NCBI RefSeq assembly: GCF_016862435.1 | Contig: NZ_BOMY01000016.1 | Location: forward strand, 1-64,000 | Reading direction: 5' to 3' | DNA length: 64,000 nucleotides | Source of the DNA: Paractinoplanes tereljensis | GTDB taxonomy: Bacteria; Actinomycetota; Actinomycetes; Mycobacteriales; Micromonosporaceae | Shown: positions 42,440-50,915 of the stretch, one piece after another | Numbering within the stretch: position 1 is the stretch's first letter | Layout of the letters: every line of letters begins with the position of its first letter | The notes under the pieces: model-generated | Database searches by the model: none | The model's input: only the letters and a program-made list of their open reading frames with translations | What the model was told of the DNA's origin: nothing | Program-made: the position numbers and the translations under genes

Positions 42440-45169
42440 ATGACCCTGACGGCCGCCGCCATCCTTGGCGGGCTGCGGCAACGGTCCTGGTCGGTGCTGA
42501 CCGTCGCGGCCTTCCTGGTGCTGTCGGCCGCCGGCGCGGCCGGCCCGATGTTCGCCGAGGCCTCCGACAACGCCGCGTTCGGCGTCCGGCTGGGCGAGGT
42601 CACGGAGACCACCCGGCAGAACGACGCCGCGGTCGTGCGCATCTCGGCCAACGTCGGCCCGACCGCCTTCGCCCAGCAGGCGGTCATCGACGACCTGCGG
42701 TCGGTGCCCGGCCTGACCGACTTCGATCTGAGCGGCGCCTCGATCGGCGCCGAGCTGGCCCGCCCCGACTTCTGGGGATTCACGGTCAACGCAACCGAGC
42801 GCGGCCGGCTGTTCGCGGTCGGCTCGCCGGCCGCCGAGCTGACCGCGGTGGGTGCGCCCGCCGGCCGGGACGGACTGTGGCTGCCCCAACCGATGGCCAC
42901 CGAACTCAGCGTGCAGCCCGGCGACCAGATCGTGCTCGCCCTCGTCCACGGCAATCGCGGCACCCCGCAACGGGTCACCACCACGGTGAACGGCGTCTAC
43001 GCGGTCGACGCCGCCGGTCGGCTGCCGACCGGCCGGAAATGGTCACTGCGGCGCGGCGACACCCCCGAGGACACCGAGTACCGCACCCTCCCGGCGTACC
43101 TCCTGGTCGGCGACGTCCCGACGGTGGAACGCCTGGCGAAAGCCACCCATGACCAGATGTTCTGGTCGGTCGAGGCGACACTCGCGCCCGGCGCGACCCT
43201 CGCCGAGGCGAGGAAAACCGCAAACCGCCTGGAAGAGGTACGCCGGAAGTACGCGACCGCGCTACCGGCCGAGGGCGACGACCCGCTCGCGCTGCGTTTC
43301 GCCAGTGGCATCGGCCGGATCGTCGCGACCGCCCGGACCACCACCGAGGCGGTCCGGCAGCGCACCCGCCCGGTCGAGTGGGCGGCGATCGGGGTCGGTT
43401 TCGCCTCGGTGCTGGCCGTGGCCCTGCTCTCGGCCCGACGACGCGAGCGCGAGGTGCGGCACGCCGTCGCGGTCGGCCTGTCGCCGCTGCGGGTCGGCGG
43501 GCTGTGGCTGCTCGAACATCTGCTGCCGGCCGCGCTCGGCGCGGCCCTCGGCTGGCTCGCCGCCTGGCAGCTGGTGGCCCGGCTCGGCCCGCCGGGAAAG
43601 ATCTCGGACTCGCTCGCGCCGGCCGCCCTGACCGGCGCGGCGGCGGTCGGCGCCGGAGTCGTCTCGGTGGCGGCAGTCGGTTTGCTTGCCGCTTTCCTAC
43701 GCGTACGGGCATCGCCGCCGGCAACCGCACGAAAGCCGTTGCCGTGGCCCGCGATCATCGTGGTCGCCGCCCTGGTAGCGGCGGGCGGCCTGGTCAGCGC
43801 CGGCGGTCGCGCCTCCACCGTCGACCTGCTGGTCCCGCTGCTCGTGCTGGCCGCCGCCGGGGTGCTGGCCGGCTGGCTGCCCGGCCTGCTGGCCGGCGGT
43901 GCCCGGTTGCCCACGTCGCCGGGACGGGCGGTGGTGTGGCTGGCCCGCCGCCGGCTGGGTTCCGGCGGGGCCGAACGCCGGCTCGCCGTCACGGTGGTCA
44001 CCGCCGGCCTGGGCATGCTGCTGTTCGGTCTGTCCGCCGTGGACTCCACCGCCACCACCGCCGACGACCGGATCGCGGTCGCGGCCGGCGCCGAGAACGT
44101 CGCGGTGCTGGACGGCGGGTCCGCCGAACTCGACCCCGCGGCCGTGTCGGTACCACCCAACGACCCACTTCGCGGCGCACCGCCGGACGCACCGGTTCCC
44201 GGCGTACGCACCCCGCCGCTGCCGGCCGGGAACACCCTGGTCTGGCGCAGCGACGTGCTGACCCCGCTCGACGACCTCCGGAAGGATCTGCTGGTCATCG
44301 ACCCGGACCGGTTCCTGGAGGTCGCGCTCTGGGGGCACGGTCCCGACCTGGCGGCGGCCCGGGCGGCGGTGCGGGCGCTGGCCGCCGACCCCGGAACCGC
44401 CGACGCGACGAACGGCAGCGGCTCGGCCCGCGCGATCGTCGTCGGTGATCCGGCGTCCGCGCTTGTCGACACGATCCGGGTGTCGATCGGGGTGTCCACC
44501 GAGGACCTGATCGTGGCCGCCCGGGTGCCCGCGTTCCCCGGCATGCAGGGCCGCCCGATGTACGTCGTGGCGGCCACCCCGATGTTCGCCAAACTCGGCC
44601 CGGACGACCCGCGACTGCGCCCGCGCACCGCGATGCCGGCCGGCGCCCAGCTGTTCCGCACCCTGCTGTGGAGCTCGGCCCGGACCCCCGACCTGCCGAC
44701 CGCCTCCGCGGTGACCAGCGCGACCCTGCTCCGGCAGGACGCCACCTACATCGCGACCGACCGGGCCCGCGGCTACCAGGTCGCGGTCGCCGGTTACCTG
44801 GCCCTGCTGGCCGTGCTCACCCTGTGCGTTTACGCCCAGCGCACCGCGGCGCTCCGCCGCCCGACCGACCTGATGCTGGCCCGGGTCGGACTCGGGCCGG
44901 CCCGAGTGCGGCGGGCCCGGGCGTTGGAGTTCGTGCTGCTGGCTGCGGTCTCGTTGGTGGCGGCGGTGGCCGGCGTGGCCGCGCTCGTCCCACTCGGCGG
45001 GCGACTGCTCGACGACCAGCCCGGCCTGCTCCCCCGGTTCGCGTTCCAGCTGTCCCCGCTCGGCCTGGCGGTCACGGTCGCCGCCGCGGCGGTGGCCGCG
45101 ATGCTGGCGGTGGCGCTGACCACGGTGCGCTCGGCGAGCGCGGAGGAGGACGCCTACCGTGACGACTGA
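42440..45169 (+). CDS. ABC transporter permease, FtsX/MacB-like, large
   Basis: The 909-residue membrane protein has an N-terminal transmembrane helix and a long extracytoplasmic domain. It also has two FtsX-like blocks of three or four helices (near residues 310-450 and 770-905), the pattern of exporters that couple to two ATPases. GGAGGAG precedes the ATG. It overlaps the first ATPase gene. Substrate cannot be predicted; such transporters in actinobacteria are linked to lipoprotein, peptide or antibiotic export. Confidence 0.85.
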   Translation: MTLTAAAILGGLRQRSWSVLTVAAFLVLSAAGAAGPMFAEASDNAAFGVRLGEVTETTRQNDAAVVRISANVGPTAFAQQAVIDDLRSVPGLTDFDLSGASIGAELARPDFWGFTVNATERGRLFAVGSPAAELTAVGAPAGRDGLWLPQPMATELSVQPGDQIVLALVHGNRGTPQRVTTTVNGVYAVDAAGRLPTGRKWSLRRGDTPEDTEYRTLPAYLLVGDVPTVERLAKATHDQMFWSVEATLAPGATLAEARKTANRLEEVRRKYATALPAEGDDPLALRFASGIGRIVATARTTTEAVRQRTRPVEWAAIGVGFASVLAVALLSARRREREVRHAVAVGLSPLRVGGLWLLEHLLPAALGAALGWLAAWQLVARLGPPGKISDSLAPAALTGAAAVGAGVVSVAAVGLLAAFLRVRASPPATARKPLPWPAIIVVAALVAAGGLVSAGGRASTVDLLVPLLVLAAAGVLAGWLPGLLAGGARLPTSPGRAVVWLARRRLGSGGAERRLAVTVVTAGLGMLLFGLSAVDSTATTADDRIAVAAGAENVAVLDGGSAELDPAAVSVPPNDPLRGAPPDAPVPGVRTPPLPAGNTLVWRSDVLTPLDDLRKDLLVIDPDRFLEVALWGHGPDLAAARAAVRALAADPGTADATNGSGSARAIVVGDPASALVDTIRVSIGVSTEDLIVAARVPAFPGMQGRPMYVVAATPMFAKLGPDDPRLRPRTAMPAGAQLFRTLLWSSARTPDLPTASAVTSATLLRQDATYIATDRARGYQVAVAGYLALLAVLTLCVYAQRTAALRRPTDLMLARVGLGPARVRRARALEFVLLAAVSLVAAVAGVAALVPLGGRLLDDQPGLLPRFAFQLSPLGLAVTVAAAAVAAMLAVALTTVRSASAEEDAYRDD

Positions 45170-45971
45170 ACCGTTGCTGGAAGGACGCGAGTTGCTCCAG
45201 CTCTATGCCGCACCGACCGGTCCCACCCAGGCTTTACGCGGCGTCGACGTCACCGTGCTCGGGGGCCGGATCAGCGCCATCACCGGCCCGTCCGGGAGCG
45301 GCAAGTCCACCCTGCTGGCCCTGCTCGCGTTGCGCGAACGACCGGCCGGTGGGGAGTTGCGGCATCGCGGCACGCTGGTCTCCAGCCTGTCCCGCCGCGA
45401 GTTGCAGCGGCTGCGGCGCCGGGAGATCGGTTGGGTGGCGCAACGGCCGACGCACAGTCTGTTTCCGCAGCTGGATGCCCGTGGACAGATCGCGCAGATG
45501 GCACGCTTGCGCGGCGTACGCCTCGCTCCGTTGTCTTCTTTGGAAGAAGTTGATCTTTCTGCGCGGGCCCGCGCTCTTCCCGCGGTGATGTCCGGCGGGG
45601 AGCAGCAGCGATTGGCGGTCGCGGCCGCGGCCGTCGGTGCGCCCGCGCTGCTGGTGGCGGACGAGCCGACCGCCGAGCTGGACGACGACTCGGCCGCTTT
45701 GGTCCTGGGATTGTTGCGGGCGCGGGCCGCGGAGGGCAGCGCGGTGGTGATCGCGACGCACGACGCGCGGGCGATCGCCGCGGCCGACATCGTGTTGCGC
45801 CTGCGCCACGGTGTCCTGACCGGGATGGTCGTGGCCGGGCAGGAACACACCACGGCCATCGACGGCCAGGGCCGACTGCAGTTGCCGGAGGAGGCGCTGC
45901 CGCTGTTCCCGGACGGCGTGGTGTCCGTCAAGATCGTCGACGGTCACGTCCAACTGCACCGGCCGGAGTGA
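45159..45971 (+). CDS. ABC transporter ATP-binding protein (first)
   Basis: The 270-residue protein has Walker A GPSGSGKSTLL, the Q-loop region VAQRPTH, signature MSGGEQQRLAVA, Walker B LLVADEPTA and H-loop VIATHDAR. It carries a C-terminal extension of about 45 residues (LQLPEEALPLFPDGVVSVKI) that looks like a small beta module. The start is GTG, overlapping the stop of the permease gene by 11 bp. Confidence 0.92.
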   Translation: MTTEPLLEGRELLQLYAAPTGPTQALRGVDVTVLGGRISAITGPSGSGKSTLLALLALRERPAGGELRHRGTLVSSLSRRELQRLRRREIGWVAQRPTHSLFPQLDARGQIAQMARLRGVRLAPLSSLEEVDLSARARALPAVMSGGEQQRLAVAAAAVGAPALLVADEPTAELDDDSAALVLGLLRARAAEGSAVVIATHDARAIAAADIVLRLRHGVLTGMVVAGQEHTTAIDGQGRLQLPEEALPLFPDGVVSVKIVDGHVQLHRPE

Positions 45972-45973
45972 CC

Positions 45974-46576
45974 ATGGCGCTGGTAGAGGTACGAAACGTC
46001 AGCCACACCTTCGTGCTGCACGACATCACCCTGGCCCTGGAGCCGGCGACGACGGCGGTCCTGGCCGGGCGATCCGGCTCCGGCAAGACGACGCTGTGCC
46101 ACCTGATCGCCGGCGTGATGGCCCCCACCAGCGGTTCGGTTCTCGTTCACGGCCGGCCCGTCTTCCCCGCTCCGGCCTGGGAGACGGTGTCGCTGCTGCC
46201 GCAGCGGCTGGCCCTGGAGCCGTCGCTGACCGTGACCGAGAACGTCATGCTGCCGGCCGCGCTGCGCGCTTCGGTCCCGCCTCTTTCCCTGCTGGACCAG
46301 CTCGGCTTGACCTCCATCGCCCACCGCCCCGCGCAGGACACTTCGCTGGGCGAACAGCAGCGCACGGCCCTGGCCCGCGCGCTGGTGCTGAACCCCGCGG
46401 TCGCCGTACTGGACGAGCCCACCGCCCACCAGGACGACGACCACGTGGCGCTGGTCCTGGCCGCCCTGCGGGCCGCGGTCGACACCGGAACGCTGGTCAT
46501 CGTGGCCACCCACGACCAGCGCGTGATCGACGTAGCCGACACCGTGGTCCGGCTGCATTCCGGCCGCCTCAGCTGA
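45974..46576 (+). CDS. ABC transporter ATP-binding protein (second)
   Basis: The 200-residue protein has Walker A GRSGSGKTTLC, a shortened signature TSLGEQQRTALARAL (S-L-G-E in place of LSGGQ), Walker B AVLDEPTA and H-loop VATHDQR. The start ATG at 45974 has GGAG 5 nt upstream; GTG at 45968 is an alternative. Two different ATPases with one large permease suggest a heterodimeric motor. The 3' end overlaps the convergent hydrolase gene by 8 bp. Confidence 0.9.
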   Translation: MALVEVRNVSHTFVLHDITLALEPATTAVLAGRSGSGKTTLCHLIAGVMAPTSGSVLVHGRPVFPAPAWETVSLLPQRLALEPSLTVTENVMLPAALRASVPPLSLLDQLGLTSIAHRPAQDTSLGEQQRTALARALVLNPAVAVLDEPTAHQDDDHVALVLAALRAAVDTGTLVIVATHDQRVIDVADTVVRLHSGRLS

Positions 46577-47444
46577 TTTCCAGCACCTCGCGCAGCTTGG
46601 CCGCAAACTCGGCCGGCTTGCCGGCGTAGCCGAACTCCCCGCCGAGGAACCCACCGTGGTGGCTGGGGAAGACGGTCGCCTCCTGCCCGAGCAGCTTGGC
46701 CACCCCGTGCGCGGTGCGCGCGGTATAGGCGTCCTGCGTCTCCTCACCGACCGCGATGACGATGCGGGTGGGTGCCGCCTTGAGCGCGTCCGCATCCGGC
46801 TGGTAGTCGGTGATCGGCCAGGACTTCTTCGACAAAAGCGGATCATCCCGCTTCCCGTCGTCATCGGCCGGCATCCCGAACATCGCCGGATCCGGCGCGG
46901 GTTGCGCAAAGAACGCGTCGGTGAATTCCCCCTGCCAGGAGGTCATGACGATGAAGGTGGCCATGCCCGCCCCCGCGCCCTTGGCCTGATAGGCCTCGTA
47001 GAAGCCGGCCCGAGCCCGATCGGCCGCTTCGGCATCCGGAAGCACCGAGTTGATCGGCGGCTCATGCGCCACCAGAGTGCGAACATCCTCCGGGTACTTA
47101 GCCACGAGCTCGAGCGCGGTAACGGCTCCGCCGCTGCTGGCAAAGACATCAACCGGCCCAACCCGAAGCGCCCCGATCAGCTGATGCAGGTCAGCCGCCT
47201 GATCCTGCGGGGTGTGCTCTTCTCGCCCGTCTTTACGAACGCTGCGCCCAAGCCCGCGCGGGTCGTAGGTGACCACGGTCCGATCGCCGAAGTGCTCAGC
47301 CAACGCCACAAACCCATCAGCCGTCATGGGTTGCCCAATCATGACCAACACGGGAAGCCCACCAACCGGCGGAAACGCCCCCCGAACGTCATAGACCAGG
47401 TCAACCTCCGGCGTGGCAAGCGTGCGCGTCTGAATGTCCGTCAT
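46569..47444 (-). CDS. Alpha/beta-fold hydrolase
   Basis: The 291-residue protein has the alpha/beta hydrolase layout. GLPVLVMIGQPM contributes the oxyanion region, TYDPRGLGRS is the usual strand-turn, and the nucleophile Ser lies in FASSGGA, a G-to-A variant of the GxSxG elbow. An Asp in the AVGEETQD region and a His in SHHGGFLGG could complete the triad. It is cytosolic, and its substrate is unknown. It converges on the ABC genes, and 98 bp separate it from the divergent unknown pair. Confidence 0.85.
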   Translation of the reverse strand: MTDIQTRTLATPEVDLVYDVRGAFPPVGGLPVLVMIGQPMTADGFVALAEHFGDRTVVTYDPRGLGRSVRKDGREEHTPQDQAADLHQLIGALRVGPVDVFASSGGAVTALELVAKYPEDVRTLVAHEPPINSVLPDAEAADRARAGFYEAYQAKGAGAGMATFIVMTSWQGEFTDAFFAQPAPDPAMFGMPADDDGKRDDPLLSKKSWPITDYQPDADALKAAPTRIVIAVGEETQDAYTARTAHGVAKLLGQEATVFPSHHGGFLGGEFGYAGKPAEFAAKLREVLEIS

Positions 47445-47542
47445 ACCCCGAGGCTACGTTCCGTACGCCCACCGAGCACGGACCTTGATTGCCATCGATA
47501 CCGTCGCTTACGCAGCTGGACGCACACGAACGGCGGACGGGC

Positions 47543-48067
47543 ATGGCGAAACCTCGCACCCCACCGCACGGCGGTTCGCCGGAGCCAACGCCGCAGTCAG
47601 GCGGAGGCGGCAGCGGCGGCGATCCCCCGAAGCGGCGAACGACAGCCAGCGACGCGGGCGACGACCCGGAGAGCGTCCGCGCGGCAGAGGCAAGGCTCGC
47701 TCGCATCCGTCCCAGCAATCCCACCAAGGACAAGAACACCGTCGTGCTGCCCGGCACGGACGTCGCCGCCGACCTGGCGGACATCTCGGCCGGCCGGGGA
47801 AACTGGAACGCCGAAACCAACCGTTACGAGGTCAACGGCCGGTCGTACGGCGTGGAATCCACCGGGACCGTCTTCCCGGTGTCGGGGCCAGGTTTCGTGA
47901 ATCTCTCGCGGCCCGAATATAAGGTGCTCAAGCAGCTGATCGGCGCCGACGGCGACCTAGACGCGGCACAGGCCGCGTTACGTCGCGACCCAAGCATCAG
48001 CGCCGCGGACTGGCGTTCGGCACTTGAGGTCTTCAAGCACCACAAGAGCTATCGGGGCGGAGCATGA
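47543..48067 (+). CDS. Unknown protein with disordered N-terminus; possible toxin of an overlapping gene pair
   Basis: The 174-residue protein has about 45 residues of Pro/Gly/Ser/Arg-rich, probably disordered sequence. A compact domain follows with NWNAETNRYEVNGRSYGVE and VFPVSGPGFVNLSRPEY, then a helical end. The gene overlaps the next one by 4 bp (ATGA), so expression is coupled. A linker-plus-small-domain layout with a tightly coupled small acidic partner resembles toxin/immunity or toxin/antitoxin pairs. No catalytic motif was identified and no family is recognised. ATG at 47543 is used; TTG at 47489 is an alternative. Confidence 0.6.
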   Translation: MAKPRTPPHGGSPEPTPQSGGGGSGGDPPKRRTTASDAGDDPESVRAAEARLARIRPSNPTKDKNTVVLPGTDVAADLADISAGRGNWNAETNRYEVNGRSYGVESTGTVFPVSGPGFVNLSRPEYKVLKQLIGADGDLDAAQAALRRDPSISAADWRSALEVFKHHKSYRGGA

Positions 48068-48519
48068 CCTACGGAATCTATTTCGACAGCAGGGTTACCG
48101 CCGAGGCATTGCGGCAGGCGCTGCACGCCGTCTACAACGTACCGCTGGAGCTGATCTACGCCGGCCCGCAGGAGACACTCAACGAGCACCCCGGCCCGGA
48201 CCCGATCGCCCTGGTCACACCCACCGGCGGACAGTTCGGCCACGAGTTCACCGCAGGCGCCCGCCTCCGAGACCTGACGAACGCAACCGAGCTGGAGCTC
48301 GCCCAGACGATCTGCCGGGTAGCCCAGACTCGTGCGCTGCTGGACGACGGCACTCCCGCCCCCGACTACTGGTTCCTGGTAACCGCAACCGGCAACCACG
48401 GCCGAGTACAAACCGACCCCGAAACCGACAACCTAACCATCCTGTACGCCCTGGAGCCCATCCCCGGCGAGCCCGACCTCCCGGTAGTGCCCCCACCAGA
48501 CTGGGCCCGCACCTGGTAA
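48064..48519 (+). CDS. Small acidic partner protein; possible immunity or antitoxin
   Basis: The 151-residue protein is soluble and acidic. Its N-terminal alpha-beta segment (MTYGIYFDSRVTAEALRQAL) and C-terminal strands (PDYWFLVTATGNHGRVQTD) suggest a single domain, ending in a Pro-rich tail with PPPDWARTW. It is translationally coupled to the preceding gene. Size, charge and coupling fit an immunity-like role, but this is inference. No known family was recognised. Confidence 0.6.
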   Translation: MTYGIYFDSRVTAEALRQALHAVYNVPLELIYAGPQETLNEHPGPDPIALVTPTGGQFGHEFTAGARLRDLTNATELELAQTICRVAQTRALLDDGTPAPDYWFLVTATGNHGRVQTDPETDNLTILYALEPIPGEPDLPVVPPPDWARTW

Positions 48520-48824
48520 GCCAGGTGAAATTCCGCGGCCCACCTCCCCGGGAAGGCCTGGCGTATGCACGAAATGTGGAGGCGTGTCCAGTAGGCCGGG
48601 GGTGTGGGCGAGTTCTCTGAGAGAGTCGACACCTGGCAGGACGCGTTACCGCGCCACCTCGACTGGTCCGGCCATGCCGAGTATGACCTGAGTCGGCCCG
48701 CACGCCTGTCCAGCATGTACAAGGTGCCGGCACCCTTCGCTCAGGCTCTCGAGACCGCCGTCGCGAAGAAACGATGCTGGGGTGTTCGATTACTTCATCG
48801 AGGGAGCTGCGGAATACGTCGAGG
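48520..48824. other. 305-bp gap holding only a frameshifted gene remnant
   Basis: Between the unknown pair and the end of the DUF234-type ATPase gene, the only coding signal is the frameshifted remnant beginning at 48604. No promoter, terminator or RNA gene could be supported. Confidence 0.5.
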
Positions 48825-48853
48825 TCACGTGTACAGGCGGGCAAGGTCGATGA
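48604..48853 (+). pseudogene. Frameshifted gene remnant of unknown family
   Basis: From GTG at 48604 the sequence reads MGEFSERVDTWQDALPRHLD and continues with GC-rich third positions typical of coding DNA until about 48775. The frame is then lost, but the next frame resumes with VFDYFIEGAAEYVEVTC and stops at 48853. A single-base change near 48775-48785 would join both parts into a protein of about 83 residues. Its 3' end overlaps the convergent ATPase gene by 29 bp. It could be a truncated fragment left by rearrangement, or a chance coding-like segment. Confidence 0.35.
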
Positions 48854-50300
48854 GTTGGATGCCGGGATCGGCGGCAGCCATTGCAAGTAGGTCGTCGGTG
48901 AAGCCGCCACCGCTGAACAGCAGCAGCCGGCACCGGTCCGCGCGGATGTCGTTCCGGCCGTTGAGCAGGGTGCGGATGTGGGCCAGCCGCTGCAGGTGGC
49001 CTGTTCCGACAGTCTCGTTCCACTTGGCCTCGCCGATCGCGAGAAGTTCCTCGCGGTCCTGGTCGTCGCGGCCGAAGACGGCCACGTCCACTTCGTGCTG
49101 GGTTCGGGCGGCGGGGTCGTTGACGATGCCGGCCGCGACCCTGGTCGGATAGCCGCCGAACAGGGCCGGGTCGGCCTCCCAGCGGGCCCAGCTCCGGCAG
49201 ATCGTCTCGAAATGCGGACCGACGACCTTGGTCAGGAAGGTGCGCTGCAGGCGGGGCCAGACCTGCCGGGCGCGACCGGTTCGTTCGAGGTCGCCCCACG
49301 CCGGGCGCATTACGGCGTGGTAGAAGGTCAGGAGCGGCTCAGCAGTCCGGTAGACGCCCCGGTTGCTCTTGAACGCGTCCTCCTCGCGCACGACCAGTCC
49401 GGCATCCTCCAGCACCCCCAACGCATGGGCCAGGTCGGACGGTTGCCGGCCCAGGAAATTGGCGATCTCGCCACGGCGGGTACGGCCATCGGCGATCGCG
49501 GCCAGGACCGAGTGGTACAGGGCGGGATCGCGGATGTCGGGTTCCTCCGCGAGTAGGTAACGGGCCTCTCGGAACAACGGGCGCGCCGGGTTCAGCACGG
49601 CACGGACGACCCAGTCGTCGAAGTCGTCGGGCCCGGCCGGAGAGTCGTCCTGGGTGAACTCGTGCCGATAGGCAGGCGTGCCGCCTAAGATCGCGTTGAC
49701 GAGCAGAGCGGTGCGTGGGTCGTCGATGTCCCAGAACTGGGCGGCTGCCCGGTAGTCCAGCGTCCGGACCACCAATTCCAGACCGGCTCGTCCCCGCAGC
49801 GGCGCGGTCCCGGACAACAACCCGCCCATGAACGACAGCGCCGAACCACACAACAGCAGCCGTACCTGCGTGTTCGAGCGCTGTCCGGCCGGATCGAGCG
49901 CACGCTGAATGATCGAGGGCAGTGCTGGGCTGGCGCGGGCCAGGAACGGAAATTCATCGATCACCACCGGCATCGGTCCGCGCCGGGCCATCGACATCGT
50001 CCTTATGATCGCTTCGTCCCAGTCGACGAAACGCAGCGGTGTCGCCTCACCGAGGTGATCGCCGAGCGCCTGCCCATACTGCCGCAGCGCATCGGCCTCG
50101 GATGACTCGGTGGCGGTGAACATGAACCCGCCACCAGCTTGGACCAATGCATCGAGCAGGAACGTCTTGCCCTGACGCCGACGACCGGAAACGACACCCA
50201 GGGTCGCACCGCCCTGCGGCAGGCGAGCGAAGCGGACCAGTTCGTTCCACTCGTCGTCCCGGTCGAAGATCTCGCTCGGCTTTTGCACGACCCTCCCCAT
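48825..50300 (-). CDS. ATPase of the archaeal-ATPase/DUF234 group with a nuclease-like C-terminal domain
   Basis: The 491-residue protein has a P-loop (SGRRRQGKT, residues 38-46), Walker B with VVIDEFPF near residue 112, and a sensor region LLCGSALSFM. A winged-helix-like segment (RRGEIANFLGRQPSDLAHAL) follows, then a C-terminal domain with EVDVAVF and LLAIGEAKW. The D...ExK pattern is that of a PD-(D/E)XK nuclease fold, as in DUF234 proteins. Such proteins occur in mobile and defence-like contexts in bacteria and archaea, with unknown function. The ATG at 50300 lies inside a 39-bp near-palindrome. It is flanked by a gene remnant and unknown small genes in an accessory region. Confidence 0.85.
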   Translation of the reverse strand: MGRVVQKPSEIFDRDDEWNELVRFARLPQGGATLGVVSGRRRQGKTFLLDALVQAGGGFMFTATESSEADALRQYGQALGDHLGEATPLRFVDWDEAIIRTMSMARRGPMPVVIDEFPFLARASPALPSIIQRALDPAGQRSNTQVRLLLCGSALSFMGGLLSGTAPLRGRAGLELVVRTLDYRAAAQFWDIDDPRTALLVNAILGGTPAYRHEFTQDDSPAGPDDFDDWVVRAVLNPARPLFREARYLLAEEPDIRDPALYHSVLAAIADGRTRRGEIANFLGRQPSDLAHALGVLEDAGLVVREEDAFKSNRGVYRTAEPLLTFYHAVMRPAWGDLERTGRARQVWPRLQRTFLTKVVGPHFETICRSWARWEADPALFGGYPTRVAAGIVNDPAARTQHEVDVAVFGRDDQDREELLAIGEAKWNETVGTGHLQRLAHIRTLLNGRNDIRADRCRLLLFSGGGFTDDLLAMAAADPGIQLIDLARLYT

Positions 50301-50334
50301 GTAAGCGTAGTTACTATAACTATACTTACATGGG
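50296..50334. promoter_or_regulatory. 39-bp near-perfect palindrome over the ATPase start codon
   Basis: Arms CCCATGTAAG (50296-50305) and CTTACATGGG (50325-50334) enclose a second inverted pair, TAGTTA and TAACTA, around CTA. Only the CG/TA positions break the symmetry. It is strikingly AT-rich for this genome and contains the start codon (complement of 50298-50300). It could be an autoregulatory operator or an mRNA hairpin that hides the start. Confidence 0.75.
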
Positions 50335-50430
50335 CGTCAGGCGGCAGGATCGGGCTGCCCTAGACGAGGCAGTTCGGGGCGCGACGGTGAGAGTTTGCGG
50401 AACTGGCGACCAGCGCTCCCTCGGAAGGCC

Positions 50431-50512
50431 CCGCACCGGGCCCTTCGTACGCGAGATGCCCGGCGAGCTGCCGCAGGAGGCGCACCCCCACGGTGCCAGT
50501 GCTCGAACGAAG
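50431..50512. repeat. Dispersed hairpin repeat, copy 1
   Basis: This stretch matches 54880-54962 at roughly 80 percent, including a 22-nt exact block from 50467 (GCTGCCGCAGG followed by AGGCGCACCCC). CCGGGC and GCCCGG form a shorter hairpin than in copy 2. Indels between copies shift the frame, so it is not a conserved coding sequence. It lies just downstream of the tandem-domain gene ending at 50516. Confidence 0.7.
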
Positions 50513-50515
50513 TCG

Positions 50516-50887
50516 TCAGCCCGCTTGGGGCTCGACTCTCTCGATGGACTCGAAAATGTCGGCATCGACCTCTTGCTGCCAGGTCGGCAGGGCCTCCCAC
50601 GGCGCTACGTAGGCTGGCTTGGGGTTGTCGATCCGCAGAAAGATCTGGGCGGTCCAGCTGGCTGCCACGAATTGGCTCTTCTGAACCCGAGTGAGACGGC
50701 GAGCGGCGCCTTCACTGATGCGCAGCAGCTCGGCGATGAGTTGGTAGACCGCGGCCGCGCTGTGCCGCTCCCATTCCGGGGTTTCGTCCCATGGCGCGAC
50801 GTAGCCCGCTTTGGGTTCCCCGGGGTAGTGCTTGTTGACCCCGGCGATCCAAGCCTCGCGGAAGATCTTGCCGGCTTCTACGGCCAC
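50516..50887 (-). CDS. Small protein with two tandem YVAPW domains (RyR-like short repeats)
   Basis: The 123-residue protein contains two copies of a short module: GYVAPWDETPEWERHSAAAV and AYVAPWEALPTWQQEVDADI, each preceded by a helix with an aromatic-rich end. The W-D/E-x-x-P-x-W spacing resembles small RyR-domain-like modules found in bacterial and phage proteins that bind nucleotides or are linked to defence. GTG at 50887 is preceded by GGGAAGG. The longer frame to 51094 overlaps the XRE gene and is rejected. It follows the XRE-type gene by 28 bp on the same strand. Confidence 0.65.
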   Translation of the reverse strand: MAVEAGKIFREAWIAGVNKHYPGEPKAGYVAPWDETPEWERHSAAAVYQLIAELLRISEGAARRLTRVQKSQFVAASWTAQIFLRIDNPKPAYVAPWEALPTWQQEVDADIFESIERVEPQAG

Positions 50888-50915
50888 TGAAGGAGCCTTC
50901 CCATCGAGCTGCTGG

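Noticed and set aside
42292..42984. N-terminal extension of the SARP regulator
   Set aside because: It lies across the divergent permease gene; the family start with GAGGAG is at 42291.
50330..50890. Plus-strand frame starting at the mirror ATG in the palindrome
   Set aside because: It crosses the tandem-domain gene in antisense and the hairpin repeat, whose indels are not codon-sized; no domain is visible.
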